In this document: positions 8,723-17,502 of the stretch, piece after piece
Layout of the letters: each line of letters opens with the position of its first letter
Position numbering within the stretch: the first letter of the stretch is position 1
DNA from: Ignisphaera sp.
GTDB taxonomy: Archaea > Thermoproteota > Thermoprotei_A > Sulfolobales > Ignisphaeraceae
Direction of reading: 5' to 3'
NCBI GenBank assembly: GCA_025058535.1
Contig: JANXEL010000093.1
Span: 1-45,831, forward strand
DNA: 45,831 nucleotides
Made by a program: the position numbers and the translations under genes
Notes under the pieces: generated by a model
Database searches by the model: none
Told to the model about the DNA's origin: nothing
The model's input: the letters and a program-made list of their open reading frames with translations, nothing else

Positions 8723-9190
8723 TTATTGGTACGCTACTAGTTTTTCACTAAGTTCCCTCACTATACTTAGCCTTCTCAATCTAGTAAATTCTTCTTCCTC
8801 CATAAATGCCAGTGCTCCTGTAGGACATGCCGCTACACAAGCCGGCAGCAGACCCTTCGCAGTACGGGCTCTACACTGATCACATTTTTCAATTATCCCC
8901 TTGGAGTTGAGTTCTGGTGCTCCAAAGGGACATGCCGATATACATGATGTACAACCAATGCATTTATTATCATCAACAATAACAATACCATTAGCTTTCC
9001 TCATAGCTCTTGTCGGACAGACTCTAATACATGGTGCTTTTTCACAATGCATGCACTTTAGTGGTATCGCGAGGAAGTCCGTAACCTCGTATACCGAGAT
9101 GTATGTTTTTCCATGAATCTCTATACAGGCTATTTCACAGGCATGACAGCTGATGCATTTCGCTACATCTATAAATATTTTCCTAACCAT
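8723..9190 (-). CDS. Ferredoxin-type protein with four [4Fe-4S] clusters (CooF/HycB-like)
   Basis: A 155-residue electron-transfer protein with 16 cysteines in four groups: C12-C15-C18-C22, C46-C49-C54-C58, C77-C80-C83-C87 and C103-C106-C118-C122. This arrangement is that of the iron-sulfur subunits that serve molybdopterin enzymes, CO dehydrogenases and hydrogenases. It follows the FrhB-like gene by ten bases with a clear GGGGAG ribosome-binding site, so the two probably act together. It may also serve the formylmethanofuran dehydrogenase encoded 4 kb away, whose usual polyferredoxin subunits (FwdF, FwdG) are absent from the window; that is inference. Confidence 0.85.
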   Translation of the reverse strand: MVRKIFIDVAKCISCHACEIACIEIHGKTYISVYEVTDFLAIPLKCMHCEKAPCIRVCPTRAMRKANGIVIVDDNKCIGCTSCISACPFGAPELNSKGIIEKCDQCRARTAKGLLPACVAACPTGALAFMEEEEFTRLRRLSIVRELSEKLVAYQ

Positions 9191-9200
9191 TGCACTCCCC

Positions 9201-10343
9201 TTAAAGTGGGGACAGGTAAATACCTCTTCCAGATCTGTATTCTAAAATTTCACTTAGCTTTCTACCCCTTTTTGTGGGAGTTACTAGTAGAATGTTTTGG
9301 AACTCCTTGGTGTACAGTTCTCTATGCTTCAATGCATCATCTATTTTCCTATTTACGAACTTACCTATGGTTTCGATACCACTACCATTCATGGGCTTAA
9401 TTTCAAGTAGCTTCATCTCAGTAGCTCTTTCAACTAACTCCTTTCCTTTAGAGTCCATTATTAGTAAGCTATTCCAGTTCTCTTCCGCTCCTATAGATCC
9501 CACGTTAACATTTGCATACGGCGAGAAGAGCTCTGGACACTGTTTGCATGCTGGTCTAAGCCCCTTTTCAGCTTTCTTCAACGGATAGTCAAGCATCTTT
9601 CCATCCCTTAGAGTAAACCATAGCTTTCCTTTCTTTATGTTCATTTTAACCACGTCTTTGAATGTTGTACCGAGCTCCTTTAGTATCAATTCCATTCTAT
9701 CCCTAGTGAAACTGTGCATACAGAAAAGCCCTATCTTGAGCGCTATAGTACTATTGTGCTTAAACTCGAGCCGCCTAATGTTTTCAAGAGCCCTTAGCTG
9801 GCACGGAATGCCAACTACTGCGACTCTGCCAACGTTGATTCTGTCCATAATATCGTATAGTGCGGCAAGCACTGGAGAGAAAATATACTTTGAGCTAGCC
9901 GCATCTACGACCTCACTCTCACTCTGTGTAACCATGGGTCTGGGATACCACTCGTCATCCCTTTTCAGGATAATAGCGTAATCTACGAAGCCCACTCTTA
10001 AAGCTGTTAGAAGCAGTGTTGTGGTTGTTCCTCCATCCTGCGCCCTGCTCAATACCTCATGCATAGTAGACCTTGAATAGTATGCTTCTCGGTAGCTATA
10101 TGTATCTACGTTAAACAGACCTGTCGGTATATTTATCTGAGGACAGATCTGCATACATAGTGTATGCCGACATCTTTCACATGCTTGGGAGTCCTTAACA
10201 ATAGGCTTATCAGCAGATTTCTCCGGAATATAATCGAGATTCTTTGAACCTACATGTGTTGGACAAATAGCTATACATGCACCACAGAATGAGCAAAACC
10301 CTGCATCTATGTTTGTCAGTACGTTTGTTAACTTCACGCTCAA
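9201..10343 (-). CDS. F420-reducing flavoprotein, FrhB/FdhB/FpoF family
   Basis: This 380-residue protein belongs to the coenzyme F420 hydrogenase/dehydrogenase beta-subunit family, which uses FAD and [4Fe-4S] clusters to exchange electrons with F420. An N-terminal ferredoxin domain is visible (C17-C20-C23-C27 and C55-C58-C63-C67), followed by the family's DGGTTTTLL, GIPCQLRALENI, and a third cysteine motif ACKQCPELFSPYANVNVGSIG. No hydrogenase or formate dehydrogenase catalytic subunit is adjacent; the only close partner is the four-cluster ferredoxin downstream. A ferredoxin:F420 oxidoreductase is therefore a reasonable inference. The start is TTG at 10343; a TATA-like tataaacttaaaatc (minus strand) lies near 10379-10395. 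Confidence 0.85.
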   Translation of the reverse strand: MSVKLTNVLTNIDAGFCSFCGACIAICPTHVGSKNLDYIPEKSADKPIVKDSQACERCRHTLCMQICPQINIPTGLFNVDTYSYREAYYSRSTMHEVLSRAQDGGTTTTLLLTALRVGFVDYAIILKRDDEWYPRPMVTQSESEVVDAASSKYIFSPVLAALYDIMDRINVGRVAVVGIPCQLRALENIRRLEFKHNSTIALKIGLFCMHSFTRDRMELILKELGTTFKDVVKMNIKKGKLWFTLRDGKMLDYPLKKAEKGLRPACKQCPELFSPYANVNVGSIGAEENWNSLLIMDSKGKELVERATEMKLLEIKPMNGSGIETIGKFVNRKIDDALKHRELYTKEFQNILLVTPTKRGRKLSEILEYRSGRGIYLSPL

Positions 10344-10444
10344 AATTATTCACGCACAGAGTGCTTGTGATGCACAGCAGATTTTAAGTTTATACCACTT
10401 GAATTTCATATCCACTTCAACTAGTTTAGCCAACACATAATCAT

Positions 10445-11203
10445 CTATCTGAATAACCATCGCTCTTTAGGCATTACGATATCCTTAAAGCTGGTGTCCT
10501 CACATCTACTATATTCTATTCCTCTAACTATTGCAAATGGTGTGTTCTCCGTCGATTGCCCCATGACGAGCTCTGCTGCAGCTGCTATTTCATCTACAAT
10601 AGCAATGTTTTTAATCCTAAGTATGTAGCCATCCCTATCACTGAGACCTCTATAGTCCCTATACGGACATATTCCTGCGAAGCCTATCGCTAAATTGATC
10701 TGCCCCTCCCTAAATGGTCTACCATATGTATCAGACACTATAACTGCTGTATCGATTCCTAGTTCGCTCTTAATGCGTCTTCGAATATTTTTAGCTGATG
10801 TGTCTGGGTCTATAGGTAGTAGGACGACCCTTCCTGTTCCCCCAGTATTTGACTGATCTATTCCCGCATTTGCTCCTACTATACCATGCTTTGTAAGTGT
10901 TATAATGTTATTTCTCTCTATCTTTAAAATTTCTCTAGACTCTCTTAGTATTAGTTCAACTAGTCTAGGATCCTTATCGGTTGCGGTAGCTATCCTTATA
11001 GCCTCTTCGGACGGCTTGACACTTTCTAGAAAAATGATACGATTCTCGGACTTAGCGACAACCTTGCTGCACACGACAATTATGTCACCATCCAGTATTT
11101 TAACACCGTTGCTTTCTGCTGCTGTAATTATTAGTTTAGCTATATCATCTCCAGGCACTATTTCCCTATCTATTCTAAGTCCATAAATTTCTATCTTCTT
11201 CAT
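10445..11203 (-). CDS. cofE: Coenzyme F420-0:L-glutamate ligase (CofE)
   Basis: CofE adds glutamate residues to F420-0 with GTP, giving gamma-linked F420-1 and F420-2. The 252-residue protein carries the canonical motifs: PGDDIAKLI, DGDIIVVCSKVVAKSE, the central GIVGANAGIDQSN, VSDTYGRPFREGQ and GFAGICPYRDYRG. The ATG at 11203 is chosen because it aligns with the usual family start and has an AAGGG upstream; an in-frame ATG at 11224 would add seven residues. It is divergent from ftr, with one palindromic TATA element between them that could serve both genes. This is the bona fide enzyme; the protein at 3710-4591 is a divergent relative. Confidence 0.95.
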   Translation of the reverse strand: MKKIEIYGLRIDREIVPGDDIAKLIITAAESNGVKILDGDIIVVCSKVVAKSENRIIFLESVKPSEEAIRIATATDKDPRLVELILRESREILKIERNNIITLTKHGIVGANAGIDQSNTGGTGRVVLLPIDPDTSAKNIRRRIKSELGIDTAVIVSDTYGRPFREGQINLAIGFAGICPYRDYRGLSDRDGYILRIKNIAIVDEIAAAAELVMGQSTENTPFAIVRGIEYSRCEDTSFKDIVMPKERWLFR

Positions 11204-11247
11204 TTCATAACCCTTCAGACACATTACTATCGATTTATGTGACCTAA

Positions 11248-11260
11248 AAATTTATAAATA
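11248..11260. promoter_or_regulatory. Shared palindromic TATA box between cofE and ftr
   Basis: The 66-base divergent intergenic region contains aaatttataaata. The element reads as a good archaeal TATA box on both strands (atttataaattt on the minus strand). It lies 31-43 bases before the ftr GTG and about 45 bases before the cofE ATG, suitable distances for both genes. The call rests on pattern and spacing only. Confidence 0.5.
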
Positions 11261-11290
11261 GCAATGGTTCCTATGGTTAGGGGATGAAAT

Positions 11291-12223
11291 GTGAGCCTTA
11301 GTATAGGAAGCGTTCTGGTTGAAGATACGTTTGCAGAAGCCTTTCCAATGTACGCCACAAGAATTATTGTAACAGCTAAAAACCGTAGATGGGCATTGAT
11401 AGCCGGAAGAATTGCTACGGGTTTTGGTACATCTGTTATTGCAAGCCCTGGGGAAACCGGTATTGAGTGTCTCCTGTCACCTAGACTTACGCCAGATAAG
11501 AGGGTTGGTATAGCCATACAGTTTTACCATACGGATCCTGCAAATCTTAAAATAATTACAATCTCAAGAGTTGGTCAAACCATACTTACATGCCCTTCTG
11601 CAGCAGCCTTTGATGGTCTGCCATGGGCTAAAAGAAAAATGAGAATAGGATCAGCGCTTGCAAAATTTGGCGATGGTTTTGAGAAAGAGGATGCATTCTA
11701 TGGTAGAAAGATATGGAGGATACCTGTAATGGAGGGTGAGTTTGTAATTGAAGATACATTTGGTGTAGTTAAGAGCGTAGCTGGGGGAAATATCCTCATT
11801 CTTGCTAGGAGTAGTGAGTCTGGTTTAACTGCTGCTGAAAGAGCTGTTAGAGCCATAAGGAGATACGCTAGAAGGGTTATAACACCATTTCCAGGTGGTA
11901 TAGTGAGGTCAGGCTCAAAAGTTGGATCTTTGAAATATCCTAAGCTTAGAGCAACAACGAATCATCTATACTGCCCTACACTAAAGGACATTGTTAAGGA
12001 TTCCAGAGTGCCTCGCGAGGTCAATTCGGTATATGAGATAGTTATAAATGGATTGAAAAAAGAAGATGTGTTGTTCGCAATGGGTGTAGCGATGCGCGCT
12101 GCATCAGCAGTACCAGGGGTAGTAAAGATTGATGCGGGTAATTACGGTGGTAAGCTCGGGCCGTATCACCTATATTTGCGAGAGGCTCTAGAATTAACTA
12201 AACGCATCAGCATTCAGATATGA
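11291..12223 (+). CDS. ftr: Formylmethanofuran:tetrahydromethanopterin formyltransferase (Ftr)
   Basis: Ftr moves the formyl group between methanofuran and H4MPT in the cytosol. The 310-residue protein has the family's EDTFAEAFPMYATRIIVTA N-terminus, SPGETGIE, ITISRVGQTILTCPSAAAFDG, DTFGVVKSVAGGN, and VPGVVKIDAGNYGGKLGPYHLYL near the C-terminus. The length is normal. The GTG at 11291 is used, preceded by TTAGGGGA. It starts a plus-strand series ftr, mtd, fwdDB, fwdA, fwdC, mch; mtd has its own TATA-like element, so ftr may be a separate unit. Confidence 0.96.
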   Translation: MSLSIGSVLVEDTFAEAFPMYATRIIVTAKNRRWALIAGRIATGFGTSVIASPGETGIECLLSPRLTPDKRVGIAIQFYHTDPANLKIITISRVGQTILTCPSAAAFDGLPWAKRKMRIGSALAKFGDGFEKEDAFYGRKIWRIPVMEGEFVIEDTFGVVKSVAGGNILILARSSESGLTAAERAVRAIRRYARRVITPFPGGIVRSGSKVGSLKYPKLRATTNHLYCPTLKDIVKDSRVPREVNSVYEIVINGLKKEDVLFAMGVAMRAASAVPGVVKIDAGNYGGKLGPYHLYLREALELTKRISIQI

Positions 12224-12237
12224 AATGCAGAATACCA

Positions 12238-12252
12238 TTAAAATTTTTTAAG
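12238..12252 (+). promoter_or_regulatory. Probable promoter of the mtd-fwd-mch operon
   Basis: An AT-rich ttaaaattttttaag lies 40-54 bases before the mtd ATG, within the 68-base gap after ftr. A strong purine-rich ribosome-binding site (AGGAGAG, 12281-12287) follows, five bases before the ATG at 12292. This suggests that the mtd-to-mch series has its own promoter. The call rests on pattern only. Confidence 0.4.
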
Positions 12253-12291
12253 TTCATTTAGACACAAGAATAGCTTCTAGAGGAGAGATGC

Positions 12292-13155
12292 ATGTCCCAA
12301 GAAGCATCCAATGTGGTAAGGATTTGTGTTCTTAAACTTGGTTGTATAGGCTCAGCACCACTCCTCGAGTACTTACTTGATGAGAGAGCTGATAGAACGG
12401 ACATTGAGGTTAGGGTTGTTACAACAGGTGCAAAGATGTACGATGAAAAATATGGTCTAGAACTAGCTGAGATGGGTCTTAAGGAGGATTGTGATCTGTA
12501 CTTAGTCGTGAGCCCCAATGCAACCACTCCCGGGCCAACAAAGGCCAGAGAAACTCTTAGAGATAAGGGTAAACGCGTTATTGTTATATCTGACGCACCA
12601 ACATCTAAAATTGTAAAGGATCTCGAAGCTAAGGGGTTTGGCTATATAGTAGTTTTAGCTGACTCGATGATTGGTGCTAGAAGGGAGTTTCTAGACCCTA
12701 TCGAAATGGCCCTCTTTAATAGTGATATAATACGTGTTCTAGCCGTAACTGGTGTCTATAGACTCCTTCAAATAGAGATTAACCGTGTGATTGACCAGAT
12801 CAAGAAGGGTGCTGCAGACATCCAGCTACCTAAAATCATAGTCGACAAGGAAACTGCTGCAAAATACTCTGAATTTAGAAATCCGTACGCAAGGGTCAAA
12901 GCTATGGCAGCTTATGAAATCGCTAGACATGTCGCTGATTTAACTATGGAGGGCTGCTTTAAGGTTAAGGAAGCGGAAAGATATGTTCCAATAGTTGCAG
13001 CAGCTCATGAAATGATGAGGTATGCTGCACTGCTAGCGGATGAAGCTCGGGAGGTTGAGAAGTATGGTGATACTGTTGTGAGAACACCTCACAGCACAAA
13101 AGGTGAGGTTCTGTTCAAAGAGAAGCTGGCTGAAAAGCCTGTTAAAAAGGAATAA
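12292..13155 (+). CDS. mtd: F420-dependent methylene-H4MPT dehydrogenase (Mtd)
   Basis: Mtd interconverts methenyl-H4MPT + reduced F420 and methylene-H4MPT + F420. The 287-residue protein has the typical VRICVLKLGCIGSAPLLEYL N-terminus, VVTTGAKM, LVVSPNATTPGPTKAR, VISDAPTSKI and DSMIGARREFLDP. The length matches the family. The ATG at 12292 is supported by AGGAGAG five bases upstream; an ATG at 12288 is out of frame. fwdDB follows after 13 bases. Its presence ties this C1 pathway to F420, consistent with the cof genes nearby. Confidence 0.96.
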   Translation: MSQEASNVVRICVLKLGCIGSAPLLEYLLDERADRTDIEVRVVTTGAKMYDEKYGLELAEMGLKEDCDLYLVVSPNATTPGPTKARETLRDKGKRVIVISDAPTSKIVKDLEAKGFGYIVVLADSMIGARREFLDPIEMALFNSDIIRVLAVTGVYRLLQIEINRVIDQIKKGAADIQLPKIIVDKETAAKYSEFRNPYARVKAMAAYEIARHVADLTMEGCFKVKEAERYVPIVAAAHEMMRYAALLADEAREVEKYGDTVVRTPHSTKGEVLFKEKLAEKPVKKE

Positions 13156-13168
13156 AATGTGATACTTA

Positions 13169-14899
13169 ATGCCACTGAAATTCAGGCTGATAACAGGTCG
13201 CACAATTGAGCAAGGACGCTCCATGGAGGCCGAGGGAAAATTTAGCGATGGTTATAGAAAAGCCGTGGCCCTGGCTGAAATGAATCCTAAAGACGTTGAA
13301 ATCCTTGGTATAAGAAATAATGCAAAGATCGTCAGTGTATATGGAAGTGTAGTAGTAGGTGTAAAACCCAATAGTGATGTTCCTCCCGGCTTGGTCTTCA
13401 TTCCAATGGGTCCGTGGGCAAACGTATTAACGCTACCGGCAACTGAAGGAACAGGCATGCCAACATTAAAAAATATTGATGTTCATGTTGAGCCTACCTC
13501 TGAAGATCCAACACCGCTCAGTGCTATATTAGAGCTCTATGGAGTTGAAAAAATTAGCCACAGACCAACTGAAAGACCATTAGCAATAGGCAGTAGGAGG
13601 GTGGTGAACGATGTTCCGTGTCCATTCTGTGGTGAAGTCTGCGACTTCCTTACCGTAGAGCTAGAAGGTGAAAAAATAACAAGAATATTGAACGCTTGTC
13701 CAATAGGACACGCAAAGATAATGAATTACCACAAGCATAGAGTCCTAACCCCCATGATTAAACATGAGGTAAACGGGGATTTTATAGAGGTTGACCTTGA
13801 ACAGGCACTAAATAGAGCAGCAGAAATCTTAGCAACGGCTAAGTATCCTCTAATATACGGTCTTTCCAACACTTGCGTGGAAGCTATAGAGCTCGCTGTA
13901 GAGCTTGCTGAAATCACTCGAGGCGTCATCGATAACACCACCACGCTATGCCACGGCCCAACCGTGATGGCTGTACAAGAAGTAGGTGCAGTTAAAATAA
14001 CCCTAGGTATGGCAATGAATTTAGCAGACACTATGGTATTCTGGGGCTGCAATCCAATGAGCGCGCACATTAATCACATTAGGCGCGTTGTTATTCCAGA
14101 GGGAAAATTTGTCAAAGGACGTAAGGAGAGAAAAATTATCGTTGTAGATGTAAGGAGGAGCGAGACAGCAAAACTCGCTGATATTTTCATACAGGTGGAG
14201 CCTGGTAAAGACTATGAGCTATTCACCGCTCTAAGAATGGCTCTAAGAGACTATGATATAGAGGCTCCTAATGTAGCTGGTGTCCCAAGGGAGAAGATAT
14301 ATGAACTTGTGGATATTATGAGGACGGCTAGATTTGGTGTTATATTCTTTGGCATGGGATTGACGCAAGGAGGTGCAAAGCACAAGAACCTTGAAGAAGT
14401 GATAAAGCTCGTACAGGAGCTCAATGAATGGTCTAAGTGGACTCTTCTACCAATGCGAGGCCACTACAACGTTACGGGCTCCAATCACGCAATGCTTTGG
14501 TTAACAGGCTATCCGTACGGTGTAGAATTCTCCAGGGGGTTCCCAAAAATGATACCTGGCGTAACAACAACTATAGATCTACTTATGAATAGTGAGGTGG
14601 ATGCTGCACTAATCATTGCTAGTGACCCTGTGGCACACTTTCCACAAAAAGCTGTTGAAAATCTGATGAAGTTGCCAAAAATAGTTATCGACCCCTTCTG
14701 GTCACTAACAGCTGGCGTTGCAGATGTTCTCATACCATCCGGTGTCACCGGCATAGAGTGTGAAGGTACTGTATACAGGCTGGACGATGTTGCACTTAAA
14801 GTTAAGAAGCTCGTAGATCCTCCCAAGGATGTATTATGTGATACAGATATTCTCTCTAGACTCATCAGCAAGGTTAAAAAGTTAAAGAGGCTGGCCTGA
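13169..14899 (+). CDS. Formylmethanofuran dehydrogenase, fused FwdD-FwdB subunit
   Basis: The 576-residue protein joins two subunits that are normally separate. Residues 1 to about 125 are a molybdopterin-dinucleotide-binding beta-barrel of FwdD type (LITGRTIEQGRSMEAEGKF, IPMGPWANVL). From about residue 145 it is FwdB, the catalytic subunit that reduces CO2 to formate: a [4Fe-4S] motif C151-C154-C158-C177 and the active-site Mo/W ligand Cys261 in TTTLCHGPTVMAVQ are all present. The cysteine (rather than selenocysteine) form is encoded. It sits between mtd and fwdA with gaps of 13 and 1 bases. The order D before B within one chain is the unusual point. Confidence 0.92.
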   Translation: MPLKFRLITGRTIEQGRSMEAEGKFSDGYRKAVALAEMNPKDVEILGIRNNAKIVSVYGSVVVGVKPNSDVPPGLVFIPMGPWANVLTLPATEGTGMPTLKNIDVHVEPTSEDPTPLSAILELYGVEKISHRPTERPLAIGSRRVVNDVPCPFCGEVCDFLTVELEGEKITRILNACPIGHAKIMNYHKHRVLTPMIKHEVNGDFIEVDLEQALNRAAEILATAKYPLIYGLSNTCVEAIELAVELAEITRGVIDNTTTLCHGPTVMAVQEVGAVKITLGMAMNLADTMVFWGCNPMSAHINHIRRVVIPEGKFVKGRKERKIIVVDVRRSETAKLADIFIQVEPGKDYELFTALRMALRDYDIEAPNVAGVPREKIYELVDIMRTARFGVIFFGMGLTQGGAKHKNLEEVIKLVQELNEWSKWTLLPMRGHYNVTGSNHAMLWLTGYPYGVEFSRGFPKMIPGVTTTIDLLMNSEVDAALIIASDPVAHFPQKAVENLMKLPKIVIDPFWSLTAGVADVLIPSGVTGIECEGTVYRLDDVALKVKKLVDPPKDVLCDTDILSRLISKVKKLKRLA

Positions 14900-14900
14900 A

Positions 14901-16619
14901 ATGGTAGATATTATTATAAAGAATGGTTTTGTGATTGATCCGCTTAACAACGTTAAAGGAGAGCTGATGGATGTTGGTATTAGAAATGAGAAGATTGTAG
15001 ATCCCAGTGAAGTAAGGGATCCTGGATCCATTGTTATAGATGCTGGTGGAAGACTGGTTTTAGCGGGAGGAATAGATATACATTCCCACATAGCTGGGCC
15101 CAAAGTTAATATAGGAAGGCTTATGAGGCCTGAGGATCACTATCTGACCAATATTCCGAGCAAGCTGCCATTTAGAAGAGCCATGACAGGTAGAACTGTG
15201 CCCAACGTGTTTGCCATAGGGTACAAATATGCATTGATGGGCTATACACTTGTTGCCGAACCTGCGTGTACTCCACTGAAGATGAGGCACGCACATGATG
15301 AGCTCAATGCAATACCTATAATCGATAAAATGGTTTTCGTGTTGGTTGACTCTAACTGGCTCGCTTTGGACCTTATGTCTGAGAAGCAAAAAGATATGCT
15401 AAAGACGTATCTTGCATGGCTTTTATATTCGACAAAGGCCTACGCACTAAAGCTTGTTGATCCAGGAAGCGATGCTGCTTGGATGATGGGGAGGCCGAGC
15501 CTTGATTTGAATGACCAAGTTCCTGGGTACAACCTCACGCCTAGAGATATAATACAGTTGACTGGTGAAGCAAATGAAGCTTTGAACCTTCCCCACTCAA
15601 TACACGTACACTGCAATAGACTGGGCTTTCCAGGAAACTACATCACCACGCTAAACACCATGAAACTTGGAAAGGATTTTGCACTAAGAAATAGAAACAG
15701 CATTCATATTACACATGTACAGTTTACAGGATACGGAGGAGATTCGTGGGCAACGCTGGAAAGCGGTGGTGAAGCAATAGCTAACGAACTCAACGTCAAC
15801 CCCTATGTGACGCTGGATCTGGGGCAGGTGACGTTTGGTGAGGCAACCACCATGACCGCTGATGCTCCCTTTGAATTTGTACTGTATCACCTAACTAGAT
15901 GGAAATGGGCTAGCGCTGATGTCGAGAACGAAACGGCTTCAGGGATAGTTCCCTATAGATACCGTAAGAGAAGCTATGTAAATACTGTACAGTGGGCAAT
16001 AGGTCTCGAAGTTTTACTACTGTCAAAAGATCTCTGGAGGGTCTTCATAACAACAGATCACCCTAATGCTGGTGTGTTTACAGACTACCCAAAGATATAT
16101 GCATGGATTATGAGTAGGAGGTACAGGGAGGAGACGTTAAAGGAGGTGAACCAGAGTGCGCTAAGGAGATGTGTACTCCCATCTATAGATAGGGAGCTCA
16201 CCCTTTATGAACTGGCTATTATTACTAGATCTGCGCCTGCTAAACTCCTAGGGCTAGAAAAAGAGAAAGGTCATCTTGGAATAGGTGCCAGTGCCGATAT
16301 TGCTATATATGATATCGATCCTAGAGCTGTAGATCTCAGTAGAGATTATGAGAGGATTCTAAAAACGTTCAGTAGGGCATGGTGCGTCATTAAGGGTGGC
16401 GAAATTGTGGTTAAGGATGGAGAAATTGTGCAGACAATCTATGGAAGAACGTATTCTGTAGATCCATATACCGCAATACCTGATGATCTTCGTAGGGAGT
16501 TTGAGGTGTATCTCAAGGATAGATTTAGACAGTACTACACGGTCTCACTAAACAATTTTATAATTAGAGGACATGAAATTAAAAAATTGAATGAGATTAG
16601 GTTGAAGTCCTGGAAGTAG
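14901..16619 (+). CDS. fwdA: Formylmethanofuran dehydrogenase subunit A (FwdA)
   Basis: FwdA is an amidohydrolase that condenses formate, delivered by an internal tunnel from FwdB, with methanofuran. The 572-residue protein shows the dinuclear zinc site: H61-x-H63 in DIHSHIAG, the lysine expected to be carboxylated in AYALKLVDPG (Lys184), VHCNR (His237), SIHITHVQFTGYG (His269, His272), and TTDHPNAG. The length is normal. One base separates it from fwdDB and the next gene begins within about ten bases, so it is inside a tight operon. Confidence 0.96.
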   Translation: MVDIIIKNGFVIDPLNNVKGELMDVGIRNEKIVDPSEVRDPGSIVIDAGGRLVLAGGIDIHSHIAGPKVNIGRLMRPEDHYLTNIPSKLPFRRAMTGRTVPNVFAIGYKYALMGYTLVAEPACTPLKMRHAHDELNAIPIIDKMVFVLVDSNWLALDLMSEKQKDMLKTYLAWLLYSTKAYALKLVDPGSDAAWMMGRPSLDLNDQVPGYNLTPRDIIQLTGEANEALNLPHSIHVHCNRLGFPGNYITTLNTMKLGKDFALRNRNSIHITHVQFTGYGGDSWATLESGGEAIANELNVNPYVTLDLGQVTFGEATTMTADAPFEFVLYHLTRWKWASADVENETASGIVPYRYRKRSYVNTVQWAIGLEVLLLSKDLWRVFITTDHPNAGVFTDYPKIYAWIMSRRYREETLKEVNQSALRRCVLPSIDRELTLYELAIITRSAPAKLLGLEKEKGHLGIGASADIAIYDIDPRAVDLSRDYERILKTFSRAWCVIKGGEIVVKDGEIVQTIYGRTYSVDPYTAIPDDLRREFEVYLKDRFRQYYTVSLNNFIIRGHEIKKLNEIRLKSWK

Positions 16620-16629
16620 GGTGGTATGG

Positions 16630-17502
16630 ATGTCTCAGGAGAAGGCCTCTATCTATGCAAAGTTGAAGGCTAAGCCCAGCGTCCCTATAGACCTTAGATC
16701 ACTTAAACCTGATAGGGTAGCAGGTCTAAAGAGTAGTGATATCAAAAATATTAAAATAATGGAAGGTGGCAGGGAAACGGTTGTGGAGGAGATATTTGAG
16801 GTTGAAAGCCCAGCTGCTCTTCCACAGAATCCTGAAAACATAGAAATTATTATATCAGGTGACGGGGCTAGTAAAATTAGATATCTCGGCTATAAGATGA
16901 ATGGTGGGAGAATCGTAGTTGAAGGTAATATTGGCCCCTTAGCTGGCTACAAGATGAGTAGAGGCAGTATAGTAATTAAGGGATCAGCTGGAAATTGGCT
17001 GGGTGCTAGGATGAAGGGTGGATCCATAGAGGTATTTGGCGATGCAGGTAGCTTCATAGGAGCAAAGCTACCTGGTGAAAAATTTAGCAAGGGTATGAAG
17101 GATGGCACAATAACAATTCATGGCAGTGCAGGGTCCTATATTGGATTAGGTATGGGTGGTGGCACAATAATAGTTGAAAAGAGTGCTGGCAACATGGTTG
17201 GAGGATATATGGCTGGAGGACTAATCATTGTACAGGGAGACTGCGGTGATTTTATTGGTGCGCGGATGTCCGGTGGTAGAATAATAGCCGTTGGTAGGGT
17301 TGGAGGCATACTACCCAGCTTCTACATAGATTCTGTAGTAGGTGAGGTTAGGGCAAGGGGAAGGATATTTAAGAAGCCGTTCGCACTATTTGTGGGAGAC
17401 GTCCTCACCCCCGGAAGGGGAACTATTGCAGTGTCACTTGAGGAGAATAAAACTGTTTTACAGCCCCTTTTAAAACTCATTGAAGAGGTGAAAGTACCTT
17501 GA
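16630..17502 (+). CDS. fwdC: Formylmethanofuran dehydrogenase subunit C (FwdC)
   Basis: FwdC is a right-handed beta-helix scaffold that packs against FwdA and FwdB. The 290-residue protein contains a run of repeats of the form G-x-x-M-x-x-G-x-I-x-V-x-G-x-x-G (for example GARMKGGSIEVFGDAGSFIG and GGYMAGGLIIVQGDCGDFIG), related to the C-terminal domain of glutamate synthase. The ATG at 16630 is preferred because AGGGTGGT lies five bases upstream; the GTG at 16621 would add three residues. Its stop codon overlaps the mch TTG start. Confidence 0.95.
   Translation: MSQEKASIYAKLKAKPSVPIDLRSLKPDRVAGLKSSDIKNIKIMEGGRETVVEEIFEVESPAALPQNPENIEIIISGDGASKIRYLGYKMNGGRIVVEGNIGPLAGYKMSRGSIVIKGSAGNWLGARMKGGSIEVFGDAGSFIGAKLPGEKFSKGMKDGTITIHGSAGSYIGLGMGGGTIIVEKSAGNMVGGYMAGGLIIVQGDCGDFIGARMSGGRIIAVGRVGGILPSFYIDSVVGEVRARGRIFKKPFALFVGDVLTPGRGTIAVSLEENKTVLQPLLKLIEEVKVP

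Noticed and set aside
13949-13951. Selenocysteine in FwdB
   Set aside because: The active-site codon is TGC (Cys261), so the cysteine form is encoded.
14509-14871. 120-residue minus-strand frame inside fwdDB
   Set aside because: Antisense shadow of a well-conserved gene; serine/threonine-rich translation is typical of such shadows.
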